Shown: positions 8,207 to 18,449, counted from the stretch's first letter. The stretch is 64,000 bases of DNA from Lewinellaceae bacterium (GCA_020636405.1 JACJXW010000004.1:3212001-3276000), one strand, 5' to 3'. The notes: a model not told the origin generated them from the letters alone. Numbers and translations are program-made.

Positions 8207-9601
8207 TTATAGAGGTATCACTTTCACCCCATTCTGCTTGCTTAGATAGCGCTGAATGATGCGGGTCGTCTCGGGATTGCTCTGGAAGGGCCTGATGGCG
8301 TCTCTTAAATAATCGGGATGGCCGTTCATCTCTTCCCGCTCGATGTAGCCGAAACCGCGGTAGCTGCCCTGTTCGACGAGCACGACGGCCATTTCCTCCT
8401 GGCTGCGCCCCTGGTCGAGGATGAAAAAATCCTTGTCGAAAACGGTTGACAGGATGTCGCGGGCTTCTCCGGCGCGTTCGTTGTATTCCTTTGCCGGCTC
8501 GGCCCCGACGCAGGCGCCGTGGCATTGTTTGATGTGATAGTGGAAGCAGGCCCCTTTGCCCGGGTGGAGACTACACAGGCGGGAGCAGAGTTCGAACTGT
8601 TCCATGACCCGGTTGAGGTGGCTCTTGGCATGGCTCAGTTTGGGATATTCTGAAATGATGTTGTATTTTTTTCGGCTTTTGGCGTCTACCTGGGCTACTT
8701 CAAAACATAGGTACCCGGACTCATCTTCGAAAGTGTGGATGATGTAGGGAAACCGCCGCACCCGCTGAGCGCGGTTGATAGCCGGGCTCAGGCGTTTGAT
8801 CTCATGGGACTCCAGCAGCAGAGCTACCAGCTCGCTGCCGGTCAGTTCGAAGGAGATGTCATGTACGTGTTGCTGCAGCTTGCTGCCTTTTTCGGACTTG
8901 TTGGCAAAGTGCTCCGCCACGCGTTTTTTAATGTTGATGCTTTTGCCAACGTAAACCACATCCCCTTTTTGGTTGTGGAAATAGTAGACCCCGCATTCTT
9001 CCGGGAGGTTATGGATCAGTTCTACCGTTAAATTTTTAGGCAGCAGCGCTTCTTTAATCCCCAGGTTTACCATTTCCTTCACGCGCTGTTCATTATCTTC
9101 ACGGTTCAGAATGCGGCGGAGGATTTCGGCGGTAGCCAGGGCATCGTCCAGGGCGCGGTGGCGGTTATTGACTTTTATGTTGAGGCTGCGGATCAGGTTG
9201 CCCAGGCTGTAGGATGGAAATCCGGGAAAAGCTTTGCGGCTGAGGCGCACGGTGCAGAGGTTCTTTCGGGAAAAGGTGTAGCCCAGGCGGGCAAATTCCT
9301 CCCGGAGGAAACTGTAGTCGAAACGGACATTGTGGGCGACAAAAATGGCGTCTTCCGTCATTTCCACTACCTTACGGGCTACTTCGTAGAAGCGGGGGGC
9401 GCCTTGCACCATGTCCTGCGATATACCGGTCAACTGCGTGATGCCATAGGGCACGTAGCACTCCGGGTTGATGAGGGTGCTGTAGGTATCGATGATCTGC
9501 ATGCCATCGTGCAGAACGATGGCAATTTCGATGATCTTGTCCCGCGAAGCGCGGCCTCCGGTGGTTTCCAGGTCGACGATGGCGTAGCGTTTCTGCTTCA
9601 T
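8207..9601 (-). CDS. DnaQ-like 3'-5' exonuclease fused to a GIY-YIG nuclease domain
   Basis: Residues 1-170 are a DEDDh exonuclease related to the epsilon subunit of DNA polymerase III: VDLETTGG carries Asp10 and Glu12, AHNVRFDYSFL carries the second acidic motif, and NNRHRALDDA the His-Asp pair. Residues about 200-280 are a GIY-YIG domain (CGVYYFHNQKGDVVYVGKS) like the N-terminal nuclease of UvrC or Cho. The rest resembles UvrC-associated sequence and has several cysteines (CSRLCSLH, CHGACVG). Proteins of this layout probably act in DNA repair. The gene is free-standing and divergent from the DUF1343 gene. Confidence 0.88.
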   Translation of the reverse strand: MKQKRYAIVDLETTGGRASRDKIIEIAIVLHDGMQIIDTYSTLINPECYVPYGITQLTGISQDMVQGAPRFYEVARKVVEMTEDAIFVAHNVRFDYSFLREEFARLGYTFSRKNLCTVRLSRKAFPGFPSYSLGNLIRSLNIKVNNRHRALDDALATAEILRRILNREDNEQRVKEMVNLGIKEALLPKNLTVELIHNLPEECGVYYFHNQKGDVVYVGKSINIKKRVAEHFANKSEKGSKLQQHVHDISFELTGSELVALLLESHEIKRLSPAINRAQRVRRFPYIIHTFEDESGYLCFEVAQVDAKSRKKYNIISEYPKLSHAKSHLNRVMEQFELCSRLCSLHPGKGACFHYHIKQCHGACVGAEPAKEYNERAGEARDILSTVFDKDFFILDQGRSQEEMAVVLVEQGSYRGFGYIEREEMNGHPDYLRDAIRPFQSNPETTRIIQRYLSKQNGVKVIPL

Positions 9602-9651
9602 AATTTAGGTCGGCCGGGCAGCTTGCCGGGCCTTGTAACTTTAAAAACAAT

Positions 9652-11019
9652 ATGGTTGTGAAGTTAAAAATTTTCGTTGCAATTTTGGTGTTGTTTCAAC
9701 TGAATTGTGGCAGCCTGTCGAAAAAAGTAGTGGAACAGTCGCCGGCAGCGCCGGAAGGACAGGTGTCGGAACCCGTGCCGGAAGCCTCCGAACCGCTGGA
9801 AAAGGCTACTGATGTGGCGGAAGAGCCGCTCAGGGCGGAAGAGCCTGTTGTCGTACAGGAAAAGGCGGAGCCATTACCTCCGGAGGAGGCCGGACCACAT
9901 GATAGCCCGAAAGTAGGGGCGGCGCAGCTGGGCCTCTACCTGCCAGAGCTCCTGCAAAGCCAGGGTGTCGCCCTGCTGGTCAATCAAACTTCAATGGTAG
10001 GCAATACGCACTTGGTGGATACGCTCCTCAGCCTGGGGGTCAAGGTTAGCCGTATTTTTGCTCCGGAGCACGGTTTTCGTGGCTCTGCCGATGCCGGTGA
10101 GAAAGTACGTGATGGTAAGGACCTGCAGACTGGCATTTCGATCGTATCTCTATACGGGAGCCGGCGGAAGCCTACGGCAGAGGACCTCAAAAATACAGAC
10201 GTAGTGGTGTTCGACGTCCAGGATGTTGGGGCGCGGTTTTATACTTACATCAGCAGTATGCACTACGTCATGGAAGCATGCGCCGAGCAGGGCGTCCGCT
10301 TCCTGGTACTGGATCGCCCTAATCCCAACGGGCATTATATAGATGGGCCTATTCTGGACGAAGATTACCAGTCGTTCGTAGGTATGCACCCGGTGCCGGT
10401 GGTTCACGGTATGACGGTGGGGGAATACGCTCAAATGATCAACGGGGAAGGTTGGCTGGCAGGCGGGATAAAATGCGAGCTGACAGTCGTTCCCTGTGCC
10501 GGATATACCCACGCTACGCCTTATGAACTACCCGTACCTCCCAGCCCCAACCTGCCTAATATGAGAGCGATCTATCTGTATCCTTCCACTTGTTTTTTCG
10601 AAGGCACGGTGGCCAGCGAGGGGAGGGGGACCAGCCATCAGTTTCAGGTGTACGGCCATCCGGATTATCCGGAAGGGGACTATACCTTTACCCCTGTGCC
10701 CATGCCGGGCGCCCGGTATCCCAAACTGGAAGGACTGCTGTGCCGGGGGTATAGCCTGGCGGATAAAGCTCCGGATTCCATTCGCGCCGAGGCGCGGATA
10801 AACCTTAGTTACCTGATCGAATTTTACCGCAATTTTCCGGATAAGGGTAATTTTTTCCTGGAAAACCTGTTCTTCGATAAACTGGCTGGTGGGGCGGAAC
10901 TGAGGCAACAGATCATTGCCGGAAAGACGGAAGGGGAGATTCGCCAGGGGTGGCAGGAAGGGCTTGATTTGTTTCGAAAGAAGCGCCGGAAATATTTGCT
11001 TTATGAAGATGCAAAATGA
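9652..11019 (+). CDS. DUF1343 lipoprotein, exo-beta-N-acetylmuramidase (NamZ) family
   Basis: The 455-residue protein begins with a lipoprotein signal (lipobox FQLNC, Cys near 20) and an acidic Pro/Glu-rich linker to about residue 85. The remainder is the DUF1343 domain, with LVNQTSM, FAPEHGFRG, LYGSRRKP, VFDVQDVGARFYTY and LDRPNPNG in the usual order. Characterised members release N-acetylmuramic acid from the non-reducing end of peptidoglycan fragments. The lipid anchor and linker suggest action in the periplasm for muropeptide recycling. It stands alone upstream of sbcD with a gap of about 120 bases. Confidence 0.87.
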   Translation: MVVKLKIFVAILVLFQLNCGSLSKKVVEQSPAAPEGQVSEPVPEASEPLEKATDVAEEPLRAEEPVVVQEKAEPLPPEEAGPHDSPKVGAAQLGLYLPELLQSQGVALLVNQTSMVGNTHLVDTLLSLGVKVSRIFAPEHGFRGSADAGEKVRDGKDLQTGISIVSLYGSRRKPTAEDLKNTDVVVFDVQDVGARFYTYISSMHYVMEACAEQGVRFLVLDRPNPNGHYIDGPILDEDYQSFVGMHPVPVVHGMTVGEYAQMINGEGWLAGGIKCELTVVPCAGYTHATPYELPVPPSPNLPNMRAIYLYPSTCFFEGTVASEGRGTSHQFQVYGHPDYPEGDYTFTPVPMPGARYPKLEGLLCRGYSLADKAPDSIRAEARINLSYLIEFYRNFPDKGNFFLENLFFDKLAGGAELRQQIIAGKTEGEIRQGWQEGLDLFRKKRRKYLLYEDAK

Positions 11020-11141
11020 AATTGCGAGGCGTGAATTACTAGGGCACTCCACTCAATGGGCCACATCCGGTAACAAGGTGCTCTGTATTTTGACGATGAA
11101 GGAATGTTTCGCCGTCAATGAAATTGATTAGAAAAGAGCTT

Positions 11142-12359
11142 ATGAAGATCATTCATACGTCCGACTGGCACCTCGGCCAAAAATTTCTGTACAACGGCCG
11201 GGAAGAAGAGCACCAGATGGCTCTCGACTGGCTGATGGACACCATAACCAAAGAGCAAGCCAACGGCCTGATCGTTGCCGGCGACATTTTCGACATCGGC
11301 AACCCCCCAAACTATGCCCGCCGGATGTATTACCGTTTTCTCACCCAGCTTATGGGTACTGCCTGCCGCCATGTCGTCATCACCGGGGGCAACCACGATT
11401 CCCCGGCTATGCTCAATGCGCCGAAGGAATTGCTGCAGGCGCTCAATATCCACGTTATCGGCGAGGGATCGGAAAATCCGGAAGAAGAGGTGATCGAGTG
11501 GAGGGGAGAAAAAGGGGAATTATTGGCCGTTGTTGCCGCTGTGCCTTTCCTGCGCGACCGCGACCTGCACTTCAGTGTCGCCGGGGAAGGAGGAATGGGC
11601 CGCATTGAGCGTATCAAACAGGGGCTGCGCCAACACTATCGGGAAGCAGGGCGTATCGTGGAGGAAAAATACGGCAAGGCGGGGGTTCCCCTCATCGCTA
11701 CCGGCCATCTTTATGCTACCGGGGCAGAGTCTTCTGAAAAGCAGGATAACATTTATATCGGCAACAAGGAGAACATAAACGCGAAAGATTTTCCCAAAGT
11801 ATTCGACTATATCGCCTTGGGGCACATCCACCGCCCCCAGATTGTTGGGGGCAGGGGGCATATTCGCTATTCGGGCTCTCTCATTCCGTTGAGCTTCAGC
11901 GAAACCAAAGATGAAAAAAGTGTGTACATGCTGGAGTTCAATGGAAAAAATCTGGAGCGGGTGAGAAGCCTTCCGGTGCCTACCTTTCGCCGCCTGAAAA
12001 CCATTCAGGGTTCTCTGGAAGAGGTAGAAGAAGGCCTGCGCCGGTTCGGGAAAAAAGAACGGGGCGGCCTGAAGCCCTGGGTGGAAGCGCTGGTGGAAAC
12101 GGACCGTATGATCCCTCAGCTCGATAACCGCCTGCACGAACTCACGGCTGATATGGACCTCGAATTGCTCAAGATCCGTATCCTTAAGAATTACCGGGCA
12201 CTGGACGTACAGGCCGCCATACCGGAACTCGGAGAACTGGAGGAACTGGAAGTTTTTAAAATGAGGTGCCAAAGCTATGGCAGCCCTCCGGAAGAAATGG
12301 AGGAACTGGTCCAGACGTTCCTGGAATTAAGAGATTGGATGGAAGACCTGGAAGAATGA
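11142..12359 (+). CDS. sbcD: SbcCD nuclease subunit D
   Basis: SbcD is the Mre11-type Mn-dependent phosphoesterase subunit that cuts hairpins and protein-blocked DNA ends together with the SbcC ATPase. The metallophosphatase motifs are visible: HTSDWHLG near residue 5, AGDIFD, GGNHDSP and GHIHRPQ. I chose the ATG at 11142 (MKIIHTSDWHLG), the family-typical start, rather than the ATG eight codons earlier. The stop overlaps the sbcC start by four bases (ATGA, 12356-12359), so the subunits are translationally coupled. Confidence 0.94.
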   Translation: MKIIHTSDWHLGQKFLYNGREEEHQMALDWLMDTITKEQANGLIVAGDIFDIGNPPNYARRMYYRFLTQLMGTACRHVVITGGNHDSPAMLNAPKELLQALNIHVIGEGSENPEEEVIEWRGEKGELLAVVAAVPFLRDRDLHFSVAGEGGMGRIERIKQGLRQHYREAGRIVEEKYGKAGVPLIATGHLYATGAESSEKQDNIYIGNKENINAKDFPKVFDYIALGHIHRPQIVGGRGHIRYSGSLIPLSFSETKDEKSVYMLEFNGKNLERVRSLPVPTFRRLKTIQGSLEEVEEGLRRFGKKERGGLKPWVEALVETDRMIPQLDNRLHELTADMDLELLKIRILKNYRALDVQAAIPELGELEELEVFKMRCQSYGSPPEEMEELVQTFLELRDWMEDLEE

Positions 12360-15300
12360 AGATCCTGAAAGTAACCATACACAACATCAACTCCCTTCGG
12401 CTCCGGGAGACGATCCACTTCGACGATGCTCCATTGAGCCACGCGGGCCTGTTTGCCATTACCGGCGATACCGGAGCGGGGAAAACGACCATTCTGGATG
12501 CTATTACCCTGGCGCTCTATGGCCGCTTGCACCGCAACAAGGAGGTGCGGGAGGTGATGTCGTACGGGGCAGTAGAAAGCCTGGCGGAAGCGGAGTTTGA
12601 GGTTCAGGGGGAGGTTTATCGCTCCAAGTGGAGCATCTGGCGCGCCCACCGCAAAGAAGAGGGCAACATCCTTGGGCCCGAGCGGGAGCTCTCCCGCTGG
12701 AACCCCCAAAAGGAGGCCTTTGAGATCATTGCCGAAAAGATCAGGGATGTGGATGCCCTGGTAGAGGAAGTCACCGGGCTGGATTATGACCGCTTCTGCC
12801 GCTCGGTCATGTTGTCGCAAGGCGATTTCGCTGCTTTCCTCAAAGCCAGCGAGCGTGAGCGGAGCGACCTGCTGGAACGCATTACGGGCACCGAGGTCTA
12901 TACCCGGATCTCTATCGCAGCCTTTGAGCGCCATAAGCTGGAGCAGCAGCGGCTGTCGGAGTTGGAAAAGCAGCTGGAGGCACTGGAAGTATTGGAAGAA
13001 GAGGCTGTTGCTGCCCTGGCGGAAGAACTGGAGGAAAAGAAAAAGGCTGCTCTGGAGGAACGCAAAGCACTGGGGCACGCCAGGGAACAGCTAGCCTGGT
13101 TGCAGAAAATTCAGGAGCTCTCGGCCCAAAAAGAACAATGGGCCCGTCAACTGGAGATAGTGGAACAGGAGAAGGAACAGGCGAAGGAGGACTTCGCCCG
13201 CCTGGAAGAACACCGTAAAGCTCAACCCCTGCAGGGCCAGCTCGAAAGGTTGGACGATACGCTCGGACAGCAGAAAGAATTTGAGGTTGCCTTATCTGCA
13301 CTGGAGCAGCAGTTACAAGAGCACCGGGCGGCGGCGGCGGCGGCCGAAGAATCCCAGCAGCAGGCGCAGGAAGAATGGAGAAAAATTAAGGAAGAAGCTG
13401 CAGCGCAGGAGCCATTATTTGAAAAAGTTGCTGCCCTGGATGTCGAGGCACGGGAAAAAAGAGAACCGCTTTTACAAAAAGAAGAAGAATTAAAGCAACT
13501 GCAAGAAGAAGGCCGTCAGCTGCAGGAAAGACTGGGTATAAAAAGGACGGAAATAGCAGAACTGACTGAAGAAGAAAAACAATTGCAACTGTGGCGTTCG
13601 GAAAACAGCAGCCTGTCCGGCCTTTCGGAAAAACTCCCCTTGATCCAGCAGCAGCGGGAGGAGCTCCGTGCTATGCTGCAGGGCCAACGGATGGCCGAAC
13701 AAGCCATAACCCAGCTGGAGAAAGAACAGAAAGGCCTCGCCCGGCAGATCGATAAAGAGAAAGACGAATGGGCCAAACTCCGAAGCGAACGCGATAAACT
13801 CCAGTCCCAGTTTAAAAAGCTGCTGCCGCCCAACTACGCCGAGGAGCGGAGCGAGTTAATGGGCCTCCTCTCCCAGGAGATTGAACAACTCAGCGAAAAC
13901 CGTCAAAACCTGCAGGAACTCTATCGCCTTACTCTGGAGTACCAAAATCAGTTGAAGGAATTATCGGGGTTTGAAGAGCAATTGGAAAGCTTGCAAAGTC
14001 AAGAGCTCGTACTGGGCAAGGACCTGATGACCTCCCTCGACGCTATGGATAGGCTCACCCAGCAGCTGGAGTTCAAGCGCAGCGTTTACCAGCAGCAGCT
14101 CATGATCGCCAATTACGAGAAGGACCGCGCCGAACTGGAGGAAGGGCAGCCCTGTCCTCTGTGTCTTTCCACGCATCATCCTTTCCGCCAACATCAGGTA
14201 CGGCCTTTTGTCGATCGGGCTAAAGTGGAAATGGAGGCCGTACAGGCCCGTTACGACCTTGTCTACAACAATCACCGTATGTTGCTCAACCGGCAGAAAG
14301 ACCTGGAAACCCAGATCGAACAGCTGGTGGGCAGCGAGGTCAAACAACTCAGCGGCCAGGTCACCCGCCAATTTGACAAGATCCTGGAGTACGAGGACAA
14401 GATTGCCCGGGTAGCGCCCGGCCTGGGCACCGAAAACTATGCTTTGGCGCGTACCGAAATACTCCACCGAAAGATCGAAGAGTCGGAGGCGCTGATGCGA
14501 GAGCGCCAGCTTGCCCGCAACCAGCTTGGAAAATTGCTTGGATTGCTGGAGGAACAGGAAGCCCGGATCAATAAGGTGGAGAAAAAGCTCCAGGAAGAAC
14601 AAACCGCACTGAAAATCCTGGAAGGCCGCCTGGAGATGCAACAGCAACAACTGAGCGCGCAACAGGAGAAATTTGCCCAGGCAGGCGCTCAACTGGATCG
14701 TTTGTTGCAACCCTACGGCTACCATTTTGAGGTGGAGACAGCGGCTAAGGTATTCGAAACACTGGCCCGGCAAAAGGAAGAGTGGGAAGTAAGAACCGGG
14801 CGATTGCAGCAGGTGAACCGGATGGCGGAGTTGGCCAGACAGGAAGAACAACAAATAAAAAAGGAGGCCGAAGCGAACGGCCAGCGCCAGGAATCCCTTC
14901 GAACCCGGTTCGAAGCGGAAGAGAAAGCGTGGAAAGGTTTGCTGGAACAGCGCCGGCAGCTCTTCGGCGATGAGAACCTTTCCGAAGCCAGGCAGTTGCT
15001 CCGCGAAAGACTGGAAGCCGCTGAACGCAAGGCAGAAGAAACGGCTCAACAGCTCCGGGCCCTTCTGCTGGACCTCGGCAAGCTGGAGCAATCCATTAAG
15101 GAGAAAACGGAAGGGCGGCGACAAGCCGAAAAAAAAGCCGGCCAACTGGGAAGCGCACTGGCCAAAGCCGTCGAAAAGGCCGGTTTCGATGGCCTGGATA
15201 GCCTTCGGCGCGCACTTTTAGATGAGGGAACTGTGGGCCATTTGAGTGCCTTGCGCGATCAGCTGGCCCACCGGGAAGTAGAAGCCCGGCAGGCACTGAA

Positions 15301-16018
15301 AAATACAGACGAAAGCCTTCAGGCAGAGCAGGAAAAAGCGCTGTCAGAGGAAGATATGGAAAGCCTCCGGAACCAGTTGCAGAACAGAGAAGAGGTTTAC
15401 AGCGACTATCAGCAACGTATCGGCGCACTTTCCGAAAAGCTGCGGCAAAACGAAGAGCGCCGGAGAAAAGCCGCCGGACTGTCCAGCCAGATCGACGCTC
15501 AGCGCCGGGAGTACGGCCGTTGGGCCCGCCTCAATGAGGTCATCGGTATGGCGGATGGTAAAAAATTCCGGACTTTCGCCCAGGGGCTGACCTTGCAGAA
15601 ACTGGTACAACTCGCCAATGAACACCTCCAGCGCCTCAACGGCCGCTACATCATCAATAAAAGAGGGGAGGAAGACCTCGAACTGGAGATCATCGACACT
15701 TATCAGGCCGATAACCGCCGGTCCATGAATACACTTTCCGGTGGCGAGAGCTTCCTGGTCAGCCTGGCGCTGGCCCTCGGATTGAGCGACCTGGCCGGAC
15801 GCAATGCCCAGATCCAGTCTCTATTCATCGATGAGGGCTTTGGCACTCTGGATGAGAATACGCTGGACCTAGCCATCTCTACACTTGAGAACCTGCAGGC
15901 CGGCGGGAAAACCATCGGCATCATTTCACACGTGAAAGCTTTAAAGGAAAGAATTTCTGTACAGATCGTAGTGCAGAAAAGAGGAAATGGGTTTAGTAGT
16001 GTGGAGGTTATTGGTTAA
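12356..16018 (+). CDS. sbcC: SbcCD nuclease subunit C (SMC-like ATPase)
   Basis: This 1220-residue Rad50-type ATPase has Walker A ITGDTGAGKTT (residues about 36-46), two long coiled-coil arms, a zinc hook with CPLC near the middle (about residue 600), an ABC signature NTLSGGESF, and Walker B SLFIDEGFGTLDE near the C-terminus. It dimerises through the hook and opens DNA ends for SbcD. The frame is open a further 30 codons upstream inside sbcD, but the coupled ATG at 12356 (MKILKVTIHNINSLR) matches the family start. Confidence 0.95.
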   Translation: MKILKVTIHNINSLRLRETIHFDDAPLSHAGLFAITGDTGAGKTTILDAITLALYGRLHRNKEVREVMSYGAVESLAEAEFEVQGEVYRSKWSIWRAHRKEEGNILGPERELSRWNPQKEAFEIIAEKIRDVDALVEEVTGLDYDRFCRSVMLSQGDFAAFLKASERERSDLLERITGTEVYTRISIAAFERHKLEQQRLSELEKQLEALEVLEEEAVAALAEELEEKKKAALEERKALGHAREQLAWLQKIQELSAQKEQWARQLEIVEQEKEQAKEDFARLEEHRKAQPLQGQLERLDDTLGQQKEFEVALSALEQQLQEHRAAAAAAEESQQQAQEEWRKIKEEAAAQEPLFEKVAALDVEAREKREPLLQKEEELKQLQEEGRQLQERLGIKRTEIAELTEEEKQLQLWRSENSSLSGLSEKLPLIQQQREELRAMLQGQRMAEQAITQLEKEQKGLARQIDKEKDEWAKLRSERDKLQSQFKKLLPPNYAEERSELMGLLSQEIEQLSENRQNLQELYRLTLEYQNQLKELSGFEEQLESLQSQELVLGKDLMTSLDAMDRLTQQLEFKRSVYQQQLMIANYEKDRAELEEGQPCPLCLSTHHPFRQHQVRPFVDRAKVEMEAVQARYDLVYNNHRMLLNRQKDLETQIEQLVGSEVKQLSGQVTRQFDKILEYEDKIARVAPGLGTENYALARTEILHRKIEESEALMRERQLARNQLGKLLGLLEEQEARINKVEKKLQEEQTALKILEGRLEMQQQQLSAQQEKFAQAGAQLDRLLQPYGYHFEVETAAKVFETLARQKEEWEVRTGRLQQVNRMAELARQEEQQIKKEAEANGQRQESLRTRFEAEEKAWKGLLEQRRQLFGDENLSEARQLLRERLEAAERKAEETAQQLRALLLDLGKLEQSIKEKTEGRRQAEKKAGQLGSALAKAVEKAGFDGLDSLRRALLDEGTVGHLSALRDQLAHREVEARQALKNTDESLQAEQEKALSEEDMESLRNQLQNREEVYSDYQQRIGALSEKLRQNEERRRKAAGLSSQIDAQRREYGRWARLNEVIGMADGKKFRTFAQGLTLQKLVQLANEHLQRLNGRYIINKRGEEDLELEIIDTYQADNRRSMNTLSGGESFLVSLALALGLSDLAGRNAQIQSLFIDEGFGTLDENTLDLAISTLENLQAGGKTIGIISHVKALKERISVQIVVQKRGNGFSSVEVIG

Positions 16019-16219
16019 TTGGGTGATTCGGTTGATTGGTGGAACCCCGATTAGCCCATTCAATCGACATTCCATCCCGGATTATCGAAAAATTGGTTCT
16101 CTTTTATAGCATTTTGCCTTAATTTGTGACCGCACAACAAAATACCAACTTCCTGGGCGAATCTCGTTTCAACTGGCTTTATAACCAGGGGCGGATGCCC
16201 GGGAGCCAAATACCTAAGC

Positions 16220-16771
16220 ATGCAGAAAGACCTTAAGGCACTCTTCGACGCAGAAAAAGGGCTGGATGAAAGAAGCGTGAACTCGCTTACCAAAGCACTT
16301 GAAAAAAGCAACCTGGAAGGCTTTGATTATATAGAATTCAAACAATCCCTGGGCAAGCTTCAGGCTATGGATATGGACCAGGCTACGGCCTACAAATCGG
16401 CTTTTATCACTGCTTCCACCATGGGCCTGACCAAGGAGAAACTCCTGAAAACAGCTGAACACTACAAGAAAGTACTTTTCAACGAGAAGCAGCAATTTGA
16501 CCAGGCCTTGCAAAAGCAGATGGAACAGCGGGTAGAGTCGAAACGCTCGGAAGTTGAAAAGATGAAAAAACAGGTGGAGGAGTACAAGGCGAAGATCATT
16601 GAGCTGGAAGGGAAGATCGCCAAAGCTCAGTCGACTATCGACCATGCCGATGAGCATATCCAAGCCGCCAGAGAGAAGATCGAATCCACCAAGGTCGCTT
16701 TCGAGGCTACCCTGCAAAGTATCCTTCAGGAGATCGACCAGGACATGACGAACATCAATTCTTTGTTATAA
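16220..16771 (+). CDS. Coiled-coil protein of unknown function
   Basis: I do not recognise this 183-residue protein. The first 90 residues look helical and compact. Residues about 95-165 are strongly coiled-coil, with heptads of Lys, Glu, Met and Ile. It has no signal peptide and no membrane segment, so it should be cytoplasmic. It is followed after 33 bases by a larger membrane-anchored coiled-coil gene, and the two probably form an operon. Roughly 200 bases of apparently non-coding sequence separate it from sbcC. Confidence 0.7.
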   Translation: MQKDLKALFDAEKGLDERSVNSLTKALEKSNLEGFDYIEFKQSLGKLQAMDMDQATAYKSAFITASTMGLTKEKLLKTAEHYKKVLFNEKQQFDQALQKQMEQRVESKRSEVEKMKKQVEEYKAKIIELEGKIAKAQSTIDHADEHIQAAREKIESTKVAFEATLQSILQEIDQDMTNINSLL

Positions 16772-16804
16772 ACCACCATTTTTAGAAATTCCATTTATTC
16801 AGAT

Positions 16805-17827
16805 ATGACCCAATTCGAAAATCCTGAATTCAGGCAAAAATCATTCTGGAAGCGCCCTGAGGGTGTTACCGGAGCTCTTTTTCTGGGCGCCTTGATCCTG
16901 GGCGGCGGGTACCTTATTCTGGCTAACCTGCCCTTCATTATCGGCCTTATCCAGAATACGATCACTCTGGCCGTCCTGCTGATCGTCCTGGCAGCCATCG
17001 TCTACATGGTCCTGGACCCCCGTATGCGCAATCTGGTGTGGTACGGCTACAAGAGCATAATGCGTTCGGTTACCGGCCTGTTCGTCCAGCTCGACCCCAT
17101 CGGCATCCTTAAGAGCTATGTAGAGGACCTGCAGGACAACCTGGTGAAGATGCGCAAGCAGATCGGCATCCTCAAAGGGCAAATGCGCAAACTGCAGACT
17201 TTGATGGAGGACAATGAACGCACCATCGGCGAGAGCATGAAGATGGCCAGCGCCGCCAAAGATAAAGGCATGGAGAGCCAGGTGGTACTGAACACCCGCA
17301 AGGCGGCTCGCCTGAAAGAAAGCAATGAGAAGTACCGGGTGCTTTTCCAGAAGATGCAGGTGATGTACCGTATCCTGAATAAGATGCATCAGAACTCCGA
17401 GATCCTGCTCGAGGATACCAAAGACCAGGTGAACCTGAAAGAGCAGGAACGCAAGGCCATCCGCACGTCCCACAGCGCGATGAAATCGGCGATGAGCGTG
17501 ATGTCCGGCGATCCGGATAAGCGCGCCATGTTCGACGCCGCCATGGAAGCCGTAGCTGATGATGTGGCCAATAAAGTAGGGGAGATGGAACGCTTCATGG
17601 AGATGTCATCCAACCTCATGCAATCCATCGACCTGCAGAACGGCGTATTCGAAGAGGAAGGTATGAAAATGCTGGAGCAATGGGAGCAGGAAAGCTCCCT
17701 GATGCTGCTGAACAGCGGCCGCACCAAATCTGAAGATACCCTTGACCTGGATTCTCCTGTAGCCCGCCCGGAAAAACGCACCGAGAGCAAGGGGGGATCT
17801 GATACCTATGATAACTTTTTTGAGTGA
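16805..17827 (+). CDS. Membrane-anchored coiled-coil protein, PspA-like in layout
   Basis: The 340-residue product has two close hydrophobic segments (about residues 24-45 and 49-68), then a short basic turn and a long helical region (about 95-290) with many Met, Lys, Glu and Gln residues. The order of helices recalls PspA/IM30-type membrane-remodelling proteins, but PspA lacks the two membrane spans and I see no signature that proves homology. A low-complexity acidic tail ends in YDNFFE. It pairs with the upstream cytoplasmic coiled-coil gene. Confidence 0.65.
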   Translation: MTQFENPEFRQKSFWKRPEGVTGALFLGALILGGGYLILANLPFIIGLIQNTITLAVLLIVLAAIVYMVLDPRMRNLVWYGYKSIMRSVTGLFVQLDPIGILKSYVEDLQDNLVKMRKQIGILKGQMRKLQTLMEDNERTIGESMKMASAAKDKGMESQVVLNTRKAARLKESNEKYRVLFQKMQVMYRILNKMHQNSEILLEDTKDQVNLKEQERKAIRTSHSAMKSAMSVMSGDPDKRAMFDAAMEAVADDVANKVGEMERFMEMSSNLMQSIDLQNGVFEEEGMKMLEQWEQESSLMLLNSGRTKSEDTLDLDSPVARPEKRTESKGGSDTYDNFFE

Positions 17828-17833
17828 ACTGAT

Positions 17834-17874
17834 GCTGCCCGGAAAGGGATAAAGGACTTCGCTTTTCGGGCAGC
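17834..17874. terminator. Hairpin between convergent genes
   Basis: A 13-base arm (17834-17846) pairs with 17862-17874 with one mismatch; the outer eight pairs (gctgcccg/cgggcagc) are perfect and G+C-rich. It follows the stop of the membrane coiled-coil gene by seven bases and precedes the end of a leftward gene, so it may terminate both. Confidence 0.6.
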
Positions 17875-17945
17875 CATCCTTACAGCTGGCCAGAATTGGT
17901 GGGCACAGCAGTGCTCTTTCTTGAAAACATTTCCTCACCAGGCCC

Positions 17946-18335
17946 CTAATTGGCCAGCAGGAAGAGCAAAAAAACGAAAGCCAGCCCCAAGAGGGCAGCG
18001 ATGACCAGTTCCCGGACACTGAAATATCTGCGTTCGAAGCGCAGTACAGCTCCTTGTTGTACCAGCATTTCCGAGCCGTCATCCAGTTGGAAGGCGCCAT
18101 CAGGCAGCGGCGCTCCGGAATCGGACAGGGTAACTTTTGTACCCTTTCTGATAAAAACGGCTTCCATATCCGGTTCACCCCAGAATACGATCCCTCTGCC
18201 ATCCATGAGCTTTCGGCCGATTTGAGGAACAGGCTTCGCCGGGCCGGGTTCATCACCCCTTTGGTTGCTGCGTTTTTGTGGGGGGAAAGCAGATTGGAGT
18301 TTCTCTTTCATAGCTACCAGGTTGTTTTTTGGCAT
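17946..18335 (-). CDS. Small tail-anchored protein of unknown function
   Basis: The 129-residue product is basic and Pro-rich at its N-terminus, has a probable small beta-rich domain in the middle (about residues 48-100) and ends with one hydrophobic helix (about 108-127, LVIAALLGLAFVFLLFLL). There is no N-terminal signal, so it should be anchored by its tail with the domain in the cytoplasm. A start eight codons later (MKEKLQSAF) is equally possible. It converges on the coiled-coil pair. I do not recognise the family. Confidence 0.6.
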   Translation of the reverse strand: MPKNNLVAMKEKLQSAFPPQKRSNQRGDEPGPAKPVPQIGRKLMDGRGIVFWGEPDMEAVFIRKGTKVTLSDSGAPLPDGAFQLDDGSEMLVQQGAVLRFERRYFSVRELVIAALLGLAFVFLLFLLAN

Positions 18336-18449
18336 ACGTGAAAATGGACTGAATGTTTCATTTGTGTAAGCTCGTAGCAGGCTATTTATTGCATTTTTAT
18401 TGCATGTGAGGTAGTGCTAATTTGATCAGAAAAACAGATCATCATTTTT

